DNA of 54,160 nucleotides from Lonepinella sp051851555 (GCF_051851555.1 NZ_JBPDVH010000009.1:1-54160), one strand, 5' to 3'; shown: positions 34,911 through 43,982, numbered from the stretch's first letter. Program-made: numbers and translations. The notes: generated by a model from the sequence alone, not told the origin.

Positions 34911-35597
34911 ATGTCAAAAATAGCTCATGCCGACGTGCTTACTCGAATCAAAAAAGGGTTTATTTCTTCTTGCCAACCTGTTGATGACGGCCCGATGGAT
35001 AAACCTGAAATTGTGGCAGCCATGGCCCTTGCGTCACAACATGGCGGTGCGTCTGGTTTACGAATTGAGGGCGTGGAAAATCTAAAAGCGACCCGTCCTT
35101 TGGTTAACATTCCAATTATTGGCATTAAAAAACGGGATTTACCCGACAGCCCTGTGCGCATCACTCCGTTCTTACATGATATTGAGGACTTAGCGGCTGC
35201 GGGTGCGGACATTATTGCGGTGGACGGTACCAACCGCCCACGTCCAGTGGATATTGAAACTGCGGTGAAAAAAATCCATGAATGTGGCTGTTTAGCCATG
35301 GCAGACTGCTCTAATTTAGAAGAGGGTTTATATTGCCAAAGCCTCGGTTTTGATATTGTGGGCAGCACCATGTCAGGCTACACCGGCGGTGAAATTCCCA
35401 AAGAACCGGATTATCAATTAGTTAAAGATTTAAAAGCAGCCGGCTGTTTTGTGATGGCGGAGGGTCGTTATAACACCCCTGAATTAGCTAAAAGTGCCAT
35501 TGAAAATGGCGCAGATGCTGTGACTGTTGGTTCGGCGTTAACCCGATTAGAACATATTGTGAGCTGGTTTGCGAATGCGGTGAAATCGGCAAGATAA
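34911..35597 (+). CDS. nanE: N-acetylmannosamine-6-phosphate 2-epimerase
   Basis: TIM-barrel enzyme converting ManNAc-6-P to GlcNAc-6-P. Signatures: GFISSCQPVDDGPMDKPEIV (residues 17-36), PIIGIKKRDLPDSPVRITPF, ADIIAVDGTNRPRP (about 97-110), FDIVGSTMSGYTGG and DAVTVGSALTRLEHI. 228 aa. First gene of nanE-nanK-siaR-nanA-nagB-nagA; the stop codon is followed at once by a repeat pair. Confidence 0.97.
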   Translation: MSKIAHADVLTRIKKGFISSCQPVDDGPMDKPEIVAAMALASQHGGASGLRIEGVENLKATRPLVNIPIIGIKKRDLPDSPVRITPFLHDIEDLAAAGADIIAVDGTNRPRPVDIETAVKKIHECGCLAMADCSNLEEGLYCQSLGFDIVGSTMSGYTGGEIPKEPDYQLVKDLKAAGCFVMAEGRYNTPELAKSAIENGADAVTVGSALTRLEHIVSWFANAVKSAR

Positions 35598-35753
35598 CCC
35601 TCACCCTATTTTACCCTCACCCTAGCCCTCTCCCAGAGGGAGAGGGGACGGAAATAGGGGGTATTGGGTGCTGGGAATAAATAAAAGTAAATTAAATTTT
35701 ATACTCCCTCAGAACAATCCCCTCTCGCCTTGGGAGAGGGCTAGGGTGAGGGT
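35598..35753. repeat. Family A inverted repeat pair (MITE-like) between nanE and nanK
   Basis: CCCTCACCCTAGCCCTCTCC (35614 onward, to 35648) and, inverted, CCCCTCTCGCCTTGGGAGAG continuing GGCTAGGGTGAGGGT (35719-35753), flanking about 70 bp. A third partial CCCTCACCCTA is at 35598. The inner right part (CTCCCTCAGAACAATCCCCT) resembles that of the copy at 48994-49109, so the unit as a whole looks mobile. Confidence 0.8.
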
Positions 35754-35768
35754 AAAAAAGGAGCTTAT

Positions 35769-36653
35769 ATGCGTTGTTTAGCCCTCGATATTGGTGGCAC
35801 AAAAATTGCAGCAGCGTTAGTGGAAAATAACCAAATCCAACAACGTCAGCAAATTGTCACCCCACAAGATGATGCCGTGAATGCCATGCACGAGGCCTTA
35901 GGCTCGTTGGTGCAACAATATGCTGGCCAATTTGATTTCGTCTCAGTGGCCTCCACAGGCATTATTAATAACGGCATTTTAACCGCACTTAATCCAAAAA
36001 ATTTAGGCGGATTAGCGGAATTTCCGTTAAAAGACAGCATTGCTCGTCATACTGATAAACCAATTTTCTTGCTCAATGATGTACAAGCGGCGGCTTGTGC
36101 AGAATACCAAGAATTGGATCCGAAAAAAGTGCCAAATTTTGCCTTTATTGTGGTTTCTACTGGTGTCGGTGGCGGTATCATCTTAAACGGTGAATTGCAA
36201 ACGGGGCCAAATGGCGTGGTGGGGCATATTGGACATAGTTTGGCCGATCCCCATGGTGAAATGTGCGGTTGTGGCCGTCGTGGTTGCGTGGAGGCGGTGG
36301 CGGCAGGACGTGCCATTGAGCGTGATGCGCAAAAATGGGATAACCCTTGTTCGCCAAAAGAAGTGTTTGAACGTTTTAGAAAAAATGACGAAAAAGCCAC
36401 CGCACTAATACATCGTTCCGCCAACGCTATTGCCAATTTAGTAGCAGACTTGGTGATTTCATTGGATATTCAACAAGTGGTGATTGGTGGTAGTGTCGGG
36501 TTAGCGGAAGGCTATTTGCCTTTGGTCAAACACTACGTGCAAGCCATGCCGCATTTTTATCACTGCGAGTTAACCAACGCAAAATATGCCGGTGATGCAG
36601 GTTTAATTGGTGCAGCCTACTGGGGCGAATTGGAATTAGCGAAACAACCTTAA
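35769..36653 (+). CDS. nanK: N-acetylmannosamine kinase
   Basis: ROK-family sugar kinase that phosphorylates ManNAc. ATP loop LALDIGGTKIAAALV at the N-terminus, sugar site FLLNDVQAAACAEYQ (about 97-112), STGVGGGIILNGEL, and the ROK zinc motif CGCGRRGCVEAVAAG (about 162-176) preceded by HIGH. 294 aa. AAAAAGGAGCTTAT precedes the ATG. nanE and nanK are separate here, unlike the fused version in some relatives. Confidence 0.96.
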   Translation: MRCLALDIGGTKIAAALVENNQIQQRQQIVTPQDDAVNAMHEALGSLVQQYAGQFDFVSVASTGIINNGILTALNPKNLGGLAEFPLKDSIARHTDKPIFLLNDVQAAACAEYQELDPKKVPNFAFIVVSTGVGGGIILNGELQTGPNGVVGHIGHSLADPHGEMCGCGRRGCVEAVAAGRAIERDAQKWDNPCSPKEVFERFRKNDEKATALIHRSANAIANLVADLVISLDIQQVVIGGSVGLAEGYLPLVKHYVQAMPHFYHCELTNAKYAGDAGLIGAAYWGELELAKQP

Positions 36654-36670
36654 TCTAGGGAGAACATATT

Positions 36671-37546
36671 ATGGTTCAATCTAATGACGGTCGAAAAATC
36701 CTCGATACCATCGGGGCGTTACAAAATAGTCTCACCAAAACGGAAAAGCGGATTGCCGAACAAATTTTGGCCACACCAGAATTATTGGCGCAATCCTCTT
36801 TATCGGAAATTGCACGCACCTTAAGCGTTGGTGAGGCGACCTTTATTCGCTTTTGTCGGAGTCTTGGCTTTAAGGGCTTTAGTGATTTTAAATTGGATTT
36901 TGCCATTGAAATTGCGACCCAAAGCCAACAACCCGTGGCGTTATTAGACACCAATATTGGGCCGAAAGACAAACCCAGACAAATTGCCACCAAGTTGCAA
37001 AATGTGATTAATCGAGTGGTTGGCGAAACCATTAATTTGTTAGATTTTGACGAATTGAATAAAGTGGTGAAAGCCATGCGTCAAGCCAAACGGATTTTCT
37101 TATTTGGTGTCGGCTCCTCGGGCGTGATTGCCAATGGGGCAAAAAATAAATTAATGCGTATTGGTTTTCAGGTAGACGCTGAAAACAACAATCATTTTAT
37201 GTATATGCAAGCCTCGCTGATGCGCAAAGGCGATGTGGTCATCGGGATCAGCCATTCAGGCACCTCACCCGAAACCACCAAAGCCTTGGAAATTGCAAAA
37301 GAGGCGGGGGCGGTCACGGTGGCGATTACCCATAATTTGCGTTCACCGATTACCAAAGTTTCTGATTATGTACTTAACAACGGCAATCGCCAAGGGCAGT
37401 TGCAGGGCGACTCTGTCGGTACACAAATCACCCAATTATTCGTGCTTGACCTAATTTATGCACTTTTAGTGCAAGCCGAACAAGAAAAAGCAACACAATC
37501 TAAGCAAAAAACTGTTGATGTCATTGTGCAGCAACGTGATAAATAA
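36671..37546 (+). CDS. siaR: Sialic acid utilisation regulator, RpiR family
   Basis: Transcription factor with an N-terminal RpiR helix-turn-helix (LTKTEKRIAEQILATPELLA, EIARTLSVGEATFIRFCRSL, about 17-60) and a C-terminal SIS sugar-phosphate domain (IFLFGVGSSGVIANGAKNKL, VVIGISHSGTSPETTKALEI). 291 aa. In H. influenzae SiaR controls the siaP-nanE divergence with GlcN-6-P as effector. Lies 17 bp after nanK and 18 bp before nanA, so it is co-expressed with its targets. Confidence 0.93.
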   Translation: MVQSNDGRKILDTIGALQNSLTKTEKRIAEQILATPELLAQSSLSEIARTLSVGEATFIRFCRSLGFKGFSDFKLDFAIEIATQSQQPVALLDTNIGPKDKPRQIATKLQNVINRVVGETINLLDFDELNKVVKAMRQAKRIFLFGVGSSGVIANGAKNKLMRIGFQVDAENNNHFMYMQASLMRKGDVVIGISHSGTSPETTKALEIAKEAGAVTVAITHNLRSPITKVSDYVLNNGNRQGQLQGDSVGTQITQLFVLDLIYALLVQAEQEKATQSKQKTVDVIVQQRDK

Positions 37547-37564
37547 TATAGGAGAAATTTCTTT

Positions 37565-38446
37565 ATGAAAAACTTGAAAGGTATTTTCAGTGCGTTATTG
37601 GTGTCTTTTAACGAAGACGGTTCTGTGAATGAAAAAGGCTTACGCCAAATCATTCGCCACAACATTGATAAAATGAAAGTGGACGGCTTATATGTCGGCG
37701 GCTCTACCGGTGAAAACTTTATGCTTTCTACCGAAGAGAAAAAACAAATCTTCCGCATTGCGAAAGATGAGGCCAAAGACCAAATTGCGTTAATTGCTCA
37801 AGTGGGTAGCGTCAACTTAAAAGAGGCGGTGGAATTAGGTAAATACGCCACTGAATTAGGTTATGACAGCTTATCTGCCGTGACACCGTTCTACTACAAA
37901 TTCAGTTTCCCAGAAATCAAACACTACTACGAAACTATTATTGCAGAAACTGGCAATAACATGATCGTATACAGCATTCCGTTCTTAACTGGAGTGAATT
38001 TGGGCGTAGAACAGTTTGGCGAACTTTATAAAAATCCAAAAGTCATCGGGGTGAAATTCACGGCGGGCGACTTCTACTTACTTGAACGTGTGAAAAAAGC
38101 CTATCCAAATCATTTAATTTGGGCTGGTTTCGATGAAATGATGTTACCTGCATCAAGCCTTGGTGTCGATGGTGCGATTGGTTCAACCTTTAACGTGAAC
38201 GGTATCCGTGCAAGACAAATTTTTGAATTGACCAAAGCGGGCAAAATTGAAGAGGCGTTGAAAGTTCAACATGTCACCAACGATTTAATCGAAGGTATTT
38301 TAGGTAACGGTTTATACTTAACCATCAAAGAAATCTTGAAATTACAAGGTGTGGATGCGGGTTACTGCCGTGAGCCGATGACATCGAAAGCCACTGCGGC
38401 TCAAGAGGCTCGTGCGAAAGAATTGTATGAGCAATTTCTTAAATAA
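37565..38446 (+). CDS. nanA: N-acetylneuraminate lyase
   Basis: Class I aldolase (DapA fold) that cleaves Neu5Ac to ManNAc and pyruvate. GGSTGENFML (about 46-55) binds the carboxylate, Tyr in VYSIPFLTGVNL (about 136-147) and the Schiff-base Lys in VIGVKFTAGDFYLLERV (about 160-176). 293 aa. TAGGAGAAATTTCTTT upstream. Committed step of the pathway. Confidence 0.97.
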   Translation: MKNLKGIFSALLVSFNEDGSVNEKGLRQIIRHNIDKMKVDGLYVGGSTGENFMLSTEEKKQIFRIAKDEAKDQIALIAQVGSVNLKEAVELGKYATELGYDSLSAVTPFYYKFSFPEIKHYYETIIAETGNNMIVYSIPFLTGVNLGVEQFGELYKNPKVIGVKFTAGDFYLLERVKKAYPNHLIWAGFDEMMLPASSLGVDGAIGSTFNVNGIRARQIFELTKAGKIEEALKVQHVTNDLIEGILGNGLYLTIKEILKLQGVDAGYCREPMTSKATAAQEARAKELYEQFLK

Positions 38447-38501
38447 GTAAAAAATAATTAAAAAACACCGCAGTTTTACTTAGTTTTATGTTTGTTATGT
38501 C

Positions 38502-38581
38502 TGTAGGGGCGTATTACATACGCCCTTGTAGCCAAGCATCAAACGATCGACTCATTAGGGCGTATGCAATACGCCCCTACA
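38502..38581. repeat. Family B paired palindromic repeat between nanA and nagB
   Basis: TGTAGGGGCGTATTACATAC (to 38526) and AGGGCGTATGCAATACGCCC (38557 to 38581) are identical in both arms to the pair at 8195-8266, but the centre differs. It occupies part of the 221-bp gap inside the nan-nag gene run. Confidence 0.85.
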
Positions 38582-38667
38582 GTGTCAATACAGTATTCAG
38601 TACAAAGTTCAATACCGTGTTAAAGAAACTGCGGTACAAAAAACTAAAAATATTTTAAGGAGATACT

Positions 38668-39477
38668 ATGCGTTTAATTCCATTACAAAGTGTTGAGCAA
38701 GTGGCAAAATGGTCTGCTCGTCATATTGTTGATCGTATCAATCAATTCAAACCAACGGAAGATCGTCCTTTTGTCCTCGGCTTACCAACAGGCGGCACCC
38801 CACAACAAACTTACAAAGAATTAATCAAACTCTATCAAGCAGGCGAAGTGAGTTTTAAACATGTGGTCACATTCAATATGGATGAATATGTGGGCTTACC
38901 AAAAGAACACCCTGAAAGCTATCACAGCTTTATGTATACTAATTTCTTCAATCACGTAGATGCCCAAGAAAAAAATATCAATATCTTAAACGGCAATACC
39001 GATGATCATGATGAAGAATGCCGCCGCTACGAAGAAAAAATCAAATCTTACGGCAAAATTAATCTATTTATGGGCGGTGTGGGTATTGATGGTCATATTG
39101 CGTTCAATGAACCAGCGTCATCTTTAGCCTCTCGTACAAGAATTAAAACGCTGACACAAGATACCTTAATTGCTAACTCTCGTTTCTTCGATAACGATGT
39201 CAATAAAGTACCAAAATATGCCTTAACTATTGGCGTTGGTACATTATTAGATGCCGAGGAAGTGATGATTCTCGCCACTGGTCACCAAAAAGCCCAAGCG
39301 GTACAAGCAGGTGTGGAGGGTTCAATCAACCATTTCTGGACCATCAGTGCGTTACAGCAACATCGTCATTATATTTTGGTGTGTGACGAACCGGCCACTC
39401 AAGAGCTTAAAGTAAAAACCGTGAAATATTTTACGGAATTAGAATCTCGTGCCATTCATTCCGTGGTGAATGATTAA
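38668..39477 (+). CDS. nagB: Glucosamine-6-phosphate deaminase
   Basis: Converts GlcN-6-P to fructose-6-P and ammonia, last step of the route. FVLGLPTGGTPQQTYKELI (about 34-52), TFNMDEYVGLPKEHPESYHS (catalytic Asp, about 69-88), GGVGIDGHIAFNEPASSLAS (about 136-155) and the allosteric C-terminus. 269 aa. AAGGAGATACT upstream; nagA follows after 14 bp. Its substrate GlcN-6-P is also the reported SiaR effector. Confidence 0.97.
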   Translation: MRLIPLQSVEQVAKWSARHIVDRINQFKPTEDRPFVLGLPTGGTPQQTYKELIKLYQAGEVSFKHVVTFNMDEYVGLPKEHPESYHSFMYTNFFNHVDAQEKNINILNGNTDDHDEECRRYEEKIKSYGKINLFMGGVGIDGHIAFNEPASSLASRTRIKTLTQDTLIANSRFFDNDVNKVPKYALTIGVGTLLDAEEVMILATGHQKAQAVQAGVEGSINHFWTISALQQHRHYILVCDEPATQELKVKTVKYFTELESRAIHSVVND

Positions 39478-39491
39478 CTAAGGAAACGAAA

Positions 39492-40634
39492 ATGAAATAT
39501 GCACTGACCAATGCGGTAATTTATACGGGCCATGACGTACTTTATGGCTATGCGGTGATTGTCGAAAATGACAAAATCGTTGATATTATTCGTCAAGAAC
39601 AGGTGCCTACTGACATTCAACATCTTGATTTAAAAGGTAATAACCTCACTGCTGGATTTATCGATCTGCAACTTAATGGTTGCGGCGGGGTCATGTTTAA
39701 TGACCAAACGAGCGTAGAAACATTGGAAATCATGCAAGAAACCAATGTACGTTCTGGTACCACTAGCTTTTTACCGACCTTTATCACCTCACCCGATGAA
39801 GACATGAAAAGTGCGGTGAAAATTATGCGAGAATATTTGGCTAAACACCAAAATCAAGCCCTCGGCTTGCATTTGGAGGGGCCGTATATCAGCGTAGCGA
39901 AAAAAGGCACCCATCAGCCAGAATATATCCGTGAAATTTCGCCAGAAATGAAAGATTTCTTGTGTCAAAATGCAGATGTGATCACCAAATTAACCTTAGC
40001 GGCCGACAATCCAACGGTGGAACATGTGCCTGATTTTGTGAAATCAGGGATCATTGTGTCCTTGGGGCATTCCAATGCCACTTATGAGCAAGCGAAAGAT
40101 TCGTTCAAAAAAGGTATTACATTTGCCACGCACTTACACAACGCCATGTCGCCAGTGAGTTCTGGACGAGATATGGGCGTGGTCGGTGCGGTGTTGGACA
40201 GTGATGACATTTACACGGGCGTGATCGTCGACGGCTTACACGTGGCGTTCGGCAACGTCAAAATTGCGAAACGGGCCAAAGGCGATAAACTCTGTATCGT
40301 TACTGATGCCATTGCACCGGCAGGATCGGACATTAAAGAATTTACCTTTGTAGGTAAAACCATTTATGTGCGTGATGGCAAATGCGTAGATGCCAACGGC
40401 ATTTTAAGCGGCGCCTCCATTACCATGATTGAAAGCGTGGAAAATGCAGTGAAAGAAGTGGGCATTCCGTTAGAAGAAAGCCTCAGAATGTGTAACCTTT
40501 ACCCTGCTCGAGCCATTGGTGTGGCGGATAAATTAGGTTCCATTGAAGTGGGCAAAATTGCCAACTTGACTGTGTTTACCCATGATTTCAAAGTAGTGAA
40601 TACTGCGGTGAATGGGGTTTGGCAGTTGGATTAA
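39492..40634 (+). CDS. nagA: N-acetylglucosamine-6-phosphate deacetylase
   Basis: Amidohydrolase removing acetate from GlcNAc-6-P. FIDLQLNGCGGVMFND (about 56-71), LHLEGPYIS with the metal-binding Glu, SLGHSNATYEQA and THLHNAMSPVSSG with the metal His residues, and TDAIAPAGSD with the catalytic Asp. 380 aa, normal. Ends the nan-nag run; a palindrome follows. Confidence 0.97.
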   Translation: MKYALTNAVIYTGHDVLYGYAVIVENDKIVDIIRQEQVPTDIQHLDLKGNNLTAGFIDLQLNGCGGVMFNDQTSVETLEIMQETNVRSGTTSFLPTFITSPDEDMKSAVKIMREYLAKHQNQALGLHLEGPYISVAKKGTHQPEYIREISPEMKDFLCQNADVITKLTLAADNPTVEHVPDFVKSGIIVSLGHSNATYEQAKDSFKKGITFATHLHNAMSPVSSGRDMGVVGAVLDSDDIYTGVIVDGLHVAFGNVKIAKRAKGDKLCIVTDAIAPAGSDIKEFTFVGKTIYVRDGKCVDANGILSGASITMIESVENAVKEVGIPLEESLRMCNLYPARAIGVADKLGSIEVGKIANLTVFTHDFKVVNTAVNGVWQLD

Positions 40635-40642
40635 ATGCTATC

Positions 40643-40664
40643 GGGCGGACACATCGGTCCGCCC
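40643..40664. terminator. Hairpin between convergent nagA and tpx
   Basis: GGGCGGAC-ACATCG-GTCCGCCC is a perfect 8-bp stem; TACATTTTTAT follows on the plus strand. It is built like another common dispersed palindrome and could end both genes, though the T run is a little distant. Confidence 0.6.
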
Positions 40665-40671
40665 TACATTT

Positions 40672-41169
40672 TTATAGAACGGCTAATGCTTTTTCATAGT
40701 TGGGTTCGCTTTTGGTTTCGCTGACCAATTCCGCATGTAGCACCTTGTTATTTTCATCTAACACGATCACCGAACGTGCAGTTAATCCCGCCAACCCACT
40801 GCTAGTAATATCCACGCCCAATTTTTCATGTAGCGATTTATCACGGAACGTAGACAGGGTTTGCACGTTATCAATCCCCTCTGCACCACAAAAACGAGCA
40901 TGAGCAAAAGGCAAATCGGCGGAAATACACAACACCACGGTATTATTTAAATCTGCAGCCTGTTGATTAAATTTGCGTACCGACGTCGCACAAATCCCTG
41001 TATCAATGCTCGGGAAAATATTCAGAATTTTACGTTTACCCGCAAAATCAGCAAAAGACACGGATTCCAGTTTGCTGTTAGTGAACGTTAAATTTTCAAG
41101 GGTGTCGCCCACTCCGGGAAAATGACCCGCCACATCAATGGGATTGCCAGCTAAAGTTACGTTACTCAT
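40672..41169 (-). CDS. tpx: Thiol peroxidase
   Basis: Atypical 2-Cys peroxiredoxin that reduces lipid and hydrogen peroxides with thioredoxin. VGDTLENLTF at the start, peroxidatic Cys in FPSIDTGICATSVRKFN (about 61) and resolving Cys in LPFAHARFCGAEGI (about 95). 165 aa. AAGGAGAAAAA ribosome site. Single gene, divergent from the Cof phosphatase. Confidence 0.97.
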   Translation of the reverse strand: MSNVTLAGNPIDVAGHFPGVGDTLENLTFTNSKLESVSFADFAGKRKILNIFPSIDTGICATSVRKFNQQAADLNNTVVLCISADLPFAHARFCGAEGIDNVQTLSTFRDKSLHEKLGVDITSSGLAGLTARSVIVLDENNKVLHAELVSETKSEPNYEKALAVL

Positions 41170-41262
41170 TTTTTCTCCTTAATTTATGGAATAATACTTA
41201 ACCTGAAGACGAAATTCATTCATAATAATGGCGTATTAGCGAAAAGAGTTCAAGGATTTTGT

Positions 41263-42078
41263 ATGGATTTAACCCATTTAACTGATGAAATTAAAATTGT
41301 GTTCTTTGATATTGATGAAACATTGATTGTCAAAGATAAAGATTATTTGCCAGAAAGCGTATTGCCAACGATTCAACAATTACAACAAAAAGGCATTATT
41401 CCTGCCATTGCCACCGGTCGCTCGCCTTGCAGTTTCCCACCGAAAATAAAAGCCTTAGTGCAACAAACTGGCCTGAATACCTTTGTCACCATGAACGGGC
41501 AATATGTGGTACATCAGGGTCAAGTGGTGGATAAATTACCCATTCCGACGCAAAAGATTGCCGAAGTCGTCGCCTTTTTTGAGCAACAACAGATTGATTA
41601 TGCCTTTGTATCTAATGAACATTTGGCGGTATCTCGCATTACAGATCAAGTGCGAAGTGCGGTTGATCCGTTGAAAACCGCTTATCATATTGACAAAGAC
41701 TACTATCAACATCACGAGGTGTTCCAAATTCTACCATTTTATGATGAAAGCCAAGACGAGTTGGTGCAAAATTCTGGCATTTTACAAGGTTTAAAAACCG
41801 TACGTTGGCATGAACAATCGGTGGATTTATTTGATGTACAAGGTTCCAAAGCACGGGGAATTTTGCACTTATTGCGCCACTTAGGTTTACAAAAAGAAAA
41901 TGCGATGGCCTTTGGTGACGACTTAAATGATTTGGAAATGTTAAGTACCGTTGGGGTTGGCGTGGCTATGGGTAACGCTTGTGATGAATTAAAAGCGGTG
42001 GCAGATTTTGTCACCGACCATATTGAGCAAGACGGCATTGCGCATTTTCTGCAAAATGCGGGGTTAATCGACGCTTAA
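41263..42078 (+). CDS. Cof-type HAD-IIB phosphatase
   Basis: Haloacid dehalogenase hydrolase: motif I VFFDIDETLIV (D-x-D-x-T, about 13-22), motif II IPAIATGRSP, and motif IV FGDDLNDLEMLSTVGVGVAM (about 213-232), with a type IIB cap between. 271 aa. Such enzymes act on sugar phosphates or flavin or PLP nucleotides; the substrate is not shown. Stands alone upstream of the Slam-like gene, separated by a promoter region. Confidence 0.9.
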   Translation: MDLTHLTDEIKIVFFDIDETLIVKDKDYLPESVLPTIQQLQQKGIIPAIATGRSPCSFPPKIKALVQQTGLNTFVTMNGQYVVHQGQVVDKLPIPTQKIAEVVAFFEQQQIDYAFVSNEHLAVSRITDQVRSAVDPLKTAYHIDKDYYQHHEVFQILPFYDESQDELVQNSGILQGLKTVRWHEQSVDLFDVQGSKARGILHLLRHLGLQKENAMAFGDDLNDLEMLSTVGVGVAMGNACDELKAVADFVTDHIEQDGIAHFLQNAGLIDA

Positions 42079-42106
42079 GCATGAACAGGGCGATTTTACA
42101 TTTGCA

Positions 42107-42137
42107 CTGACAATTAAATAAATGTAAACTATTTTCA
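42107..42137 (+). promoter_or_regulatory. Candidate promoter and Fur-like box of the Slam gene
   Basis: CTGACA (42107-42112), 17-bp spacer, TATTTT (42130-42135). TGTAAACTATTTTCA (42123-42137) overlaps the -10 and agrees with the Fur palindrome TGATAAT-N-ATTATCA at 10-11 of 14 positions. Slam genes in relatives act on iron-uptake lipoproteins, so iron control is plausible but unproven. Confidence 0.4.
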
Positions 42138-42160
42138 TTATTATATATTCAGGACAAACA

Positions 42161-43657
42161 ATGACACCGACTTTATTTTCTCGTTCCGCACTAGCGTTAG
42201 CATTAATTGCTGTTTTTCCCACCGCACTTTTCGCCGCAGAAGAGGGTTCAGCCTCGCAAGCACAGCGTGAAATTGATCGTCATTTTGACGATCAACGCAT
42301 GAACAGCAAAGACACCGACTATCAATTACAAGCCAAGCAAGCAAAACAAGAAAAACAAGCGCTCCCACAAACGGATAGCCATTCCTTATCCATTAGCAAA
42401 GAAGAATTAGTCCATCAGCCAGAATTGGTGATCCGAGCCTTACTGCCCGCCGTGGCGCAAGGCAATGCGGAAACGGTGGCGATTTTATATCCTATTTATC
42501 AGAAAATCGACACGCAATGGCAAGATCCATTGTTAACCCAATGGCAACAAGCTATTTTGGCTCGTAAAGCACAACATTACAGCGAATCCATCCGCCTTTA
42601 TCGAGAAATTTTAGCGCAACATAATGATGTTTTACCCGCACGTTTACAGCTTGCAGCAGTGTTATTTGAAAACAAAGAATACGATGCCGCAGAAGGACAA
42701 TTTGAGAAATTGCGCAGTGAAAAAGTTGCCCCAGAAGTCGCACGTTTAATTGATACTTATATCAACGCCATTCATCAGAAAGACCGTTGGAGTTTTGGTG
42801 GCGGCTTGACTTATTTAAACGATCCAAATATTAACAATGCCCCCAAATCAGGTACCACCTACGGCAACTGGAGCGCACCTAAGCGTCAGTCTGCACAAGG
42901 TTTTGGTTATAACTTAGACACCAGTAAAAAATGGTCGTGGGGCAATGGATTTTACCACCAGTTAGACCTCTCTCTGTATGGTAAATATTACTGGAACAAT
43001 AAAAAATACAATGAAATGACCATGCACGGAGGCCTTGGCCTTGGCTACCAAACTGGCCGATCTGATCTCAGCCTGATTCCATTTTGGGAACAAACCCTTT
43101 ACGCAGGTGGGCGTGAGGGCAGTGAAAGCCTGAAACGTTTCTCCAAATCTGGCGGTGGCGACCTCGCTTTTAACTATTGGCTCAACCCAAAATGGCAATG
43201 GCGGGCAAATTATCAGTATAGCGAACAACGCTACACTGACCGTAAACACTTAAACGGTAACACCCATTATATTTCTAGCGGCCTAAGCTATTTACGCAAT
43301 GCCCAGCAATATTGGTATCTCAACCTCAGTTACAACCGCACCAGTACTCGTGACAGTGACGACAGCTATGTGCGCCGTGCAATCAATCTCGGTTGGGTGC
43401 AAGAATGGGGCAAAGGCTTATCGACCCGAGTCAATTTAAGTTACGGTCAGAAAAATTATAAAGGTCCATTACCCGTGTTTAATATTACCCAACGTAATAA
43501 AGAATACGGTGCGGCGTTCTCTATCTGGCATCGTGCCATCCACTACAAAGGCATCACGCCACGCTTAACTTACAGCTATCACAAAACTAAAAGTAACCAT
43601 GTGTTCTATACTTATGATAAACATCAGGTGTATTTAGAGTTAAGTAAGCGGTTTTAA
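42161..43657 (+). CDS. Surface lipoprotein assembly modifier (Slam, DUF560 type)
   Basis: Outer-membrane protein that moves lipoproteins or secreted haem/iron proteins to the cell surface. Signal peptide MTPTLFSRSALALALIAVFP then TALFA; an N-terminal periplasmic TPR region (about 80-210, for example HYSESIRLYREILAQHNDVL); then a beta-barrel from about 215 (WSFGGGLTYLNDPNINNAP is the typical entry) with alternating aromatic strands, ending KHQVYLELSKRF with terminal F. 498 aa, as in known Slams. Slams usually sit beside their lipoprotein substrate; none is seen here. Downstream lies insertion-sequence debris. Confidence 0.88.
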   Translation: MTPTLFSRSALALALIAVFPTALFAAEEGSASQAQREIDRHFDDQRMNSKDTDYQLQAKQAKQEKQALPQTDSHSLSISKEELVHQPELVIRALLPAVAQGNAETVAILYPIYQKIDTQWQDPLLTQWQQAILARKAQHYSESIRLYREILAQHNDVLPARLQLAAVLFENKEYDAAEGQFEKLRSEKVAPEVARLIDTYINAIHQKDRWSFGGGLTYLNDPNINNAPKSGTTYGNWSAPKRQSAQGFGYNLDTSKKWSWGNGFYHQLDLSLYGKYYWNNKKYNEMTMHGGLGLGYQTGRSDLSLIPFWEQTLYAGGREGSESLKRFSKSGGGDLAFNYWLNPKWQWRANYQYSEQRYTDRKHLNGNTHYISSGLSYLRNAQQYWYLNLSYNRTSTRDSDDSYVRRAINLGWVQEWGKGLSTRVNLSYGQKNYKGPLPVFNITQRNKEYGAAFSIWHRAIHYKGITPRLTYSYHKTKSNHVFYTYDKHQVYLELSKRF

Positions 43658-43695
43658 TGACTTATTTCCACCGCACTTTTCTAGTGCCATCACAG

Positions 43696-43731
43696 CCTAG
43701 TATAAAAAACCTCGTACTACCGTACGAGGTT
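43696..43731 (+). terminator. Rho-independent terminator after the Slam gene
   Basis: AAAACCTCGTAC-TACC-GTACGAGGTTTT, a perfect stem with T residues, about 45 bp past the Slam stop and just before the insertion-sequence remnant. Confidence 0.85.
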
Positions 43732-43756
43732 TTGGGCATAATGGACAAAATGGTTG

Positions 43757-43982
43757 CTATTTAGCATTTTCTTTAACTAAATAGCAACTTTTCTTATTTA
43801 AAAAATCCTGTATAAACAAGATCTTATTCTTTGTTTTTAAACCGCTATGTGTAGCTAATTTCTTCTTCAGTTCTTTAAATAGCCCTTCAATCCGATTTGT
43901 TGTTTTTTCAATCTTTAGTTCAGGATATTTCTCAAAAGTAAACAGGACATTTTCATGTCGTTTTAAGCTGAATTTGGCAAGA
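43757..43982 (-). pseudogene. Transposase C-terminal fragment (minus strand)
   Basis: Minus-strand translation reads LAKFSLKRHENVLFTFEKYP, then TTNRIEGLFKELKKKLATHS and ends FLNKKSCYLVKENAK-stop. It matches the C-terminus of the plus-strand fragments, so it is a second copy in opposite orientation lacking its N-terminal two thirds. The break near 43982 abuts the plus-strand copy. Confidence 0.8.
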
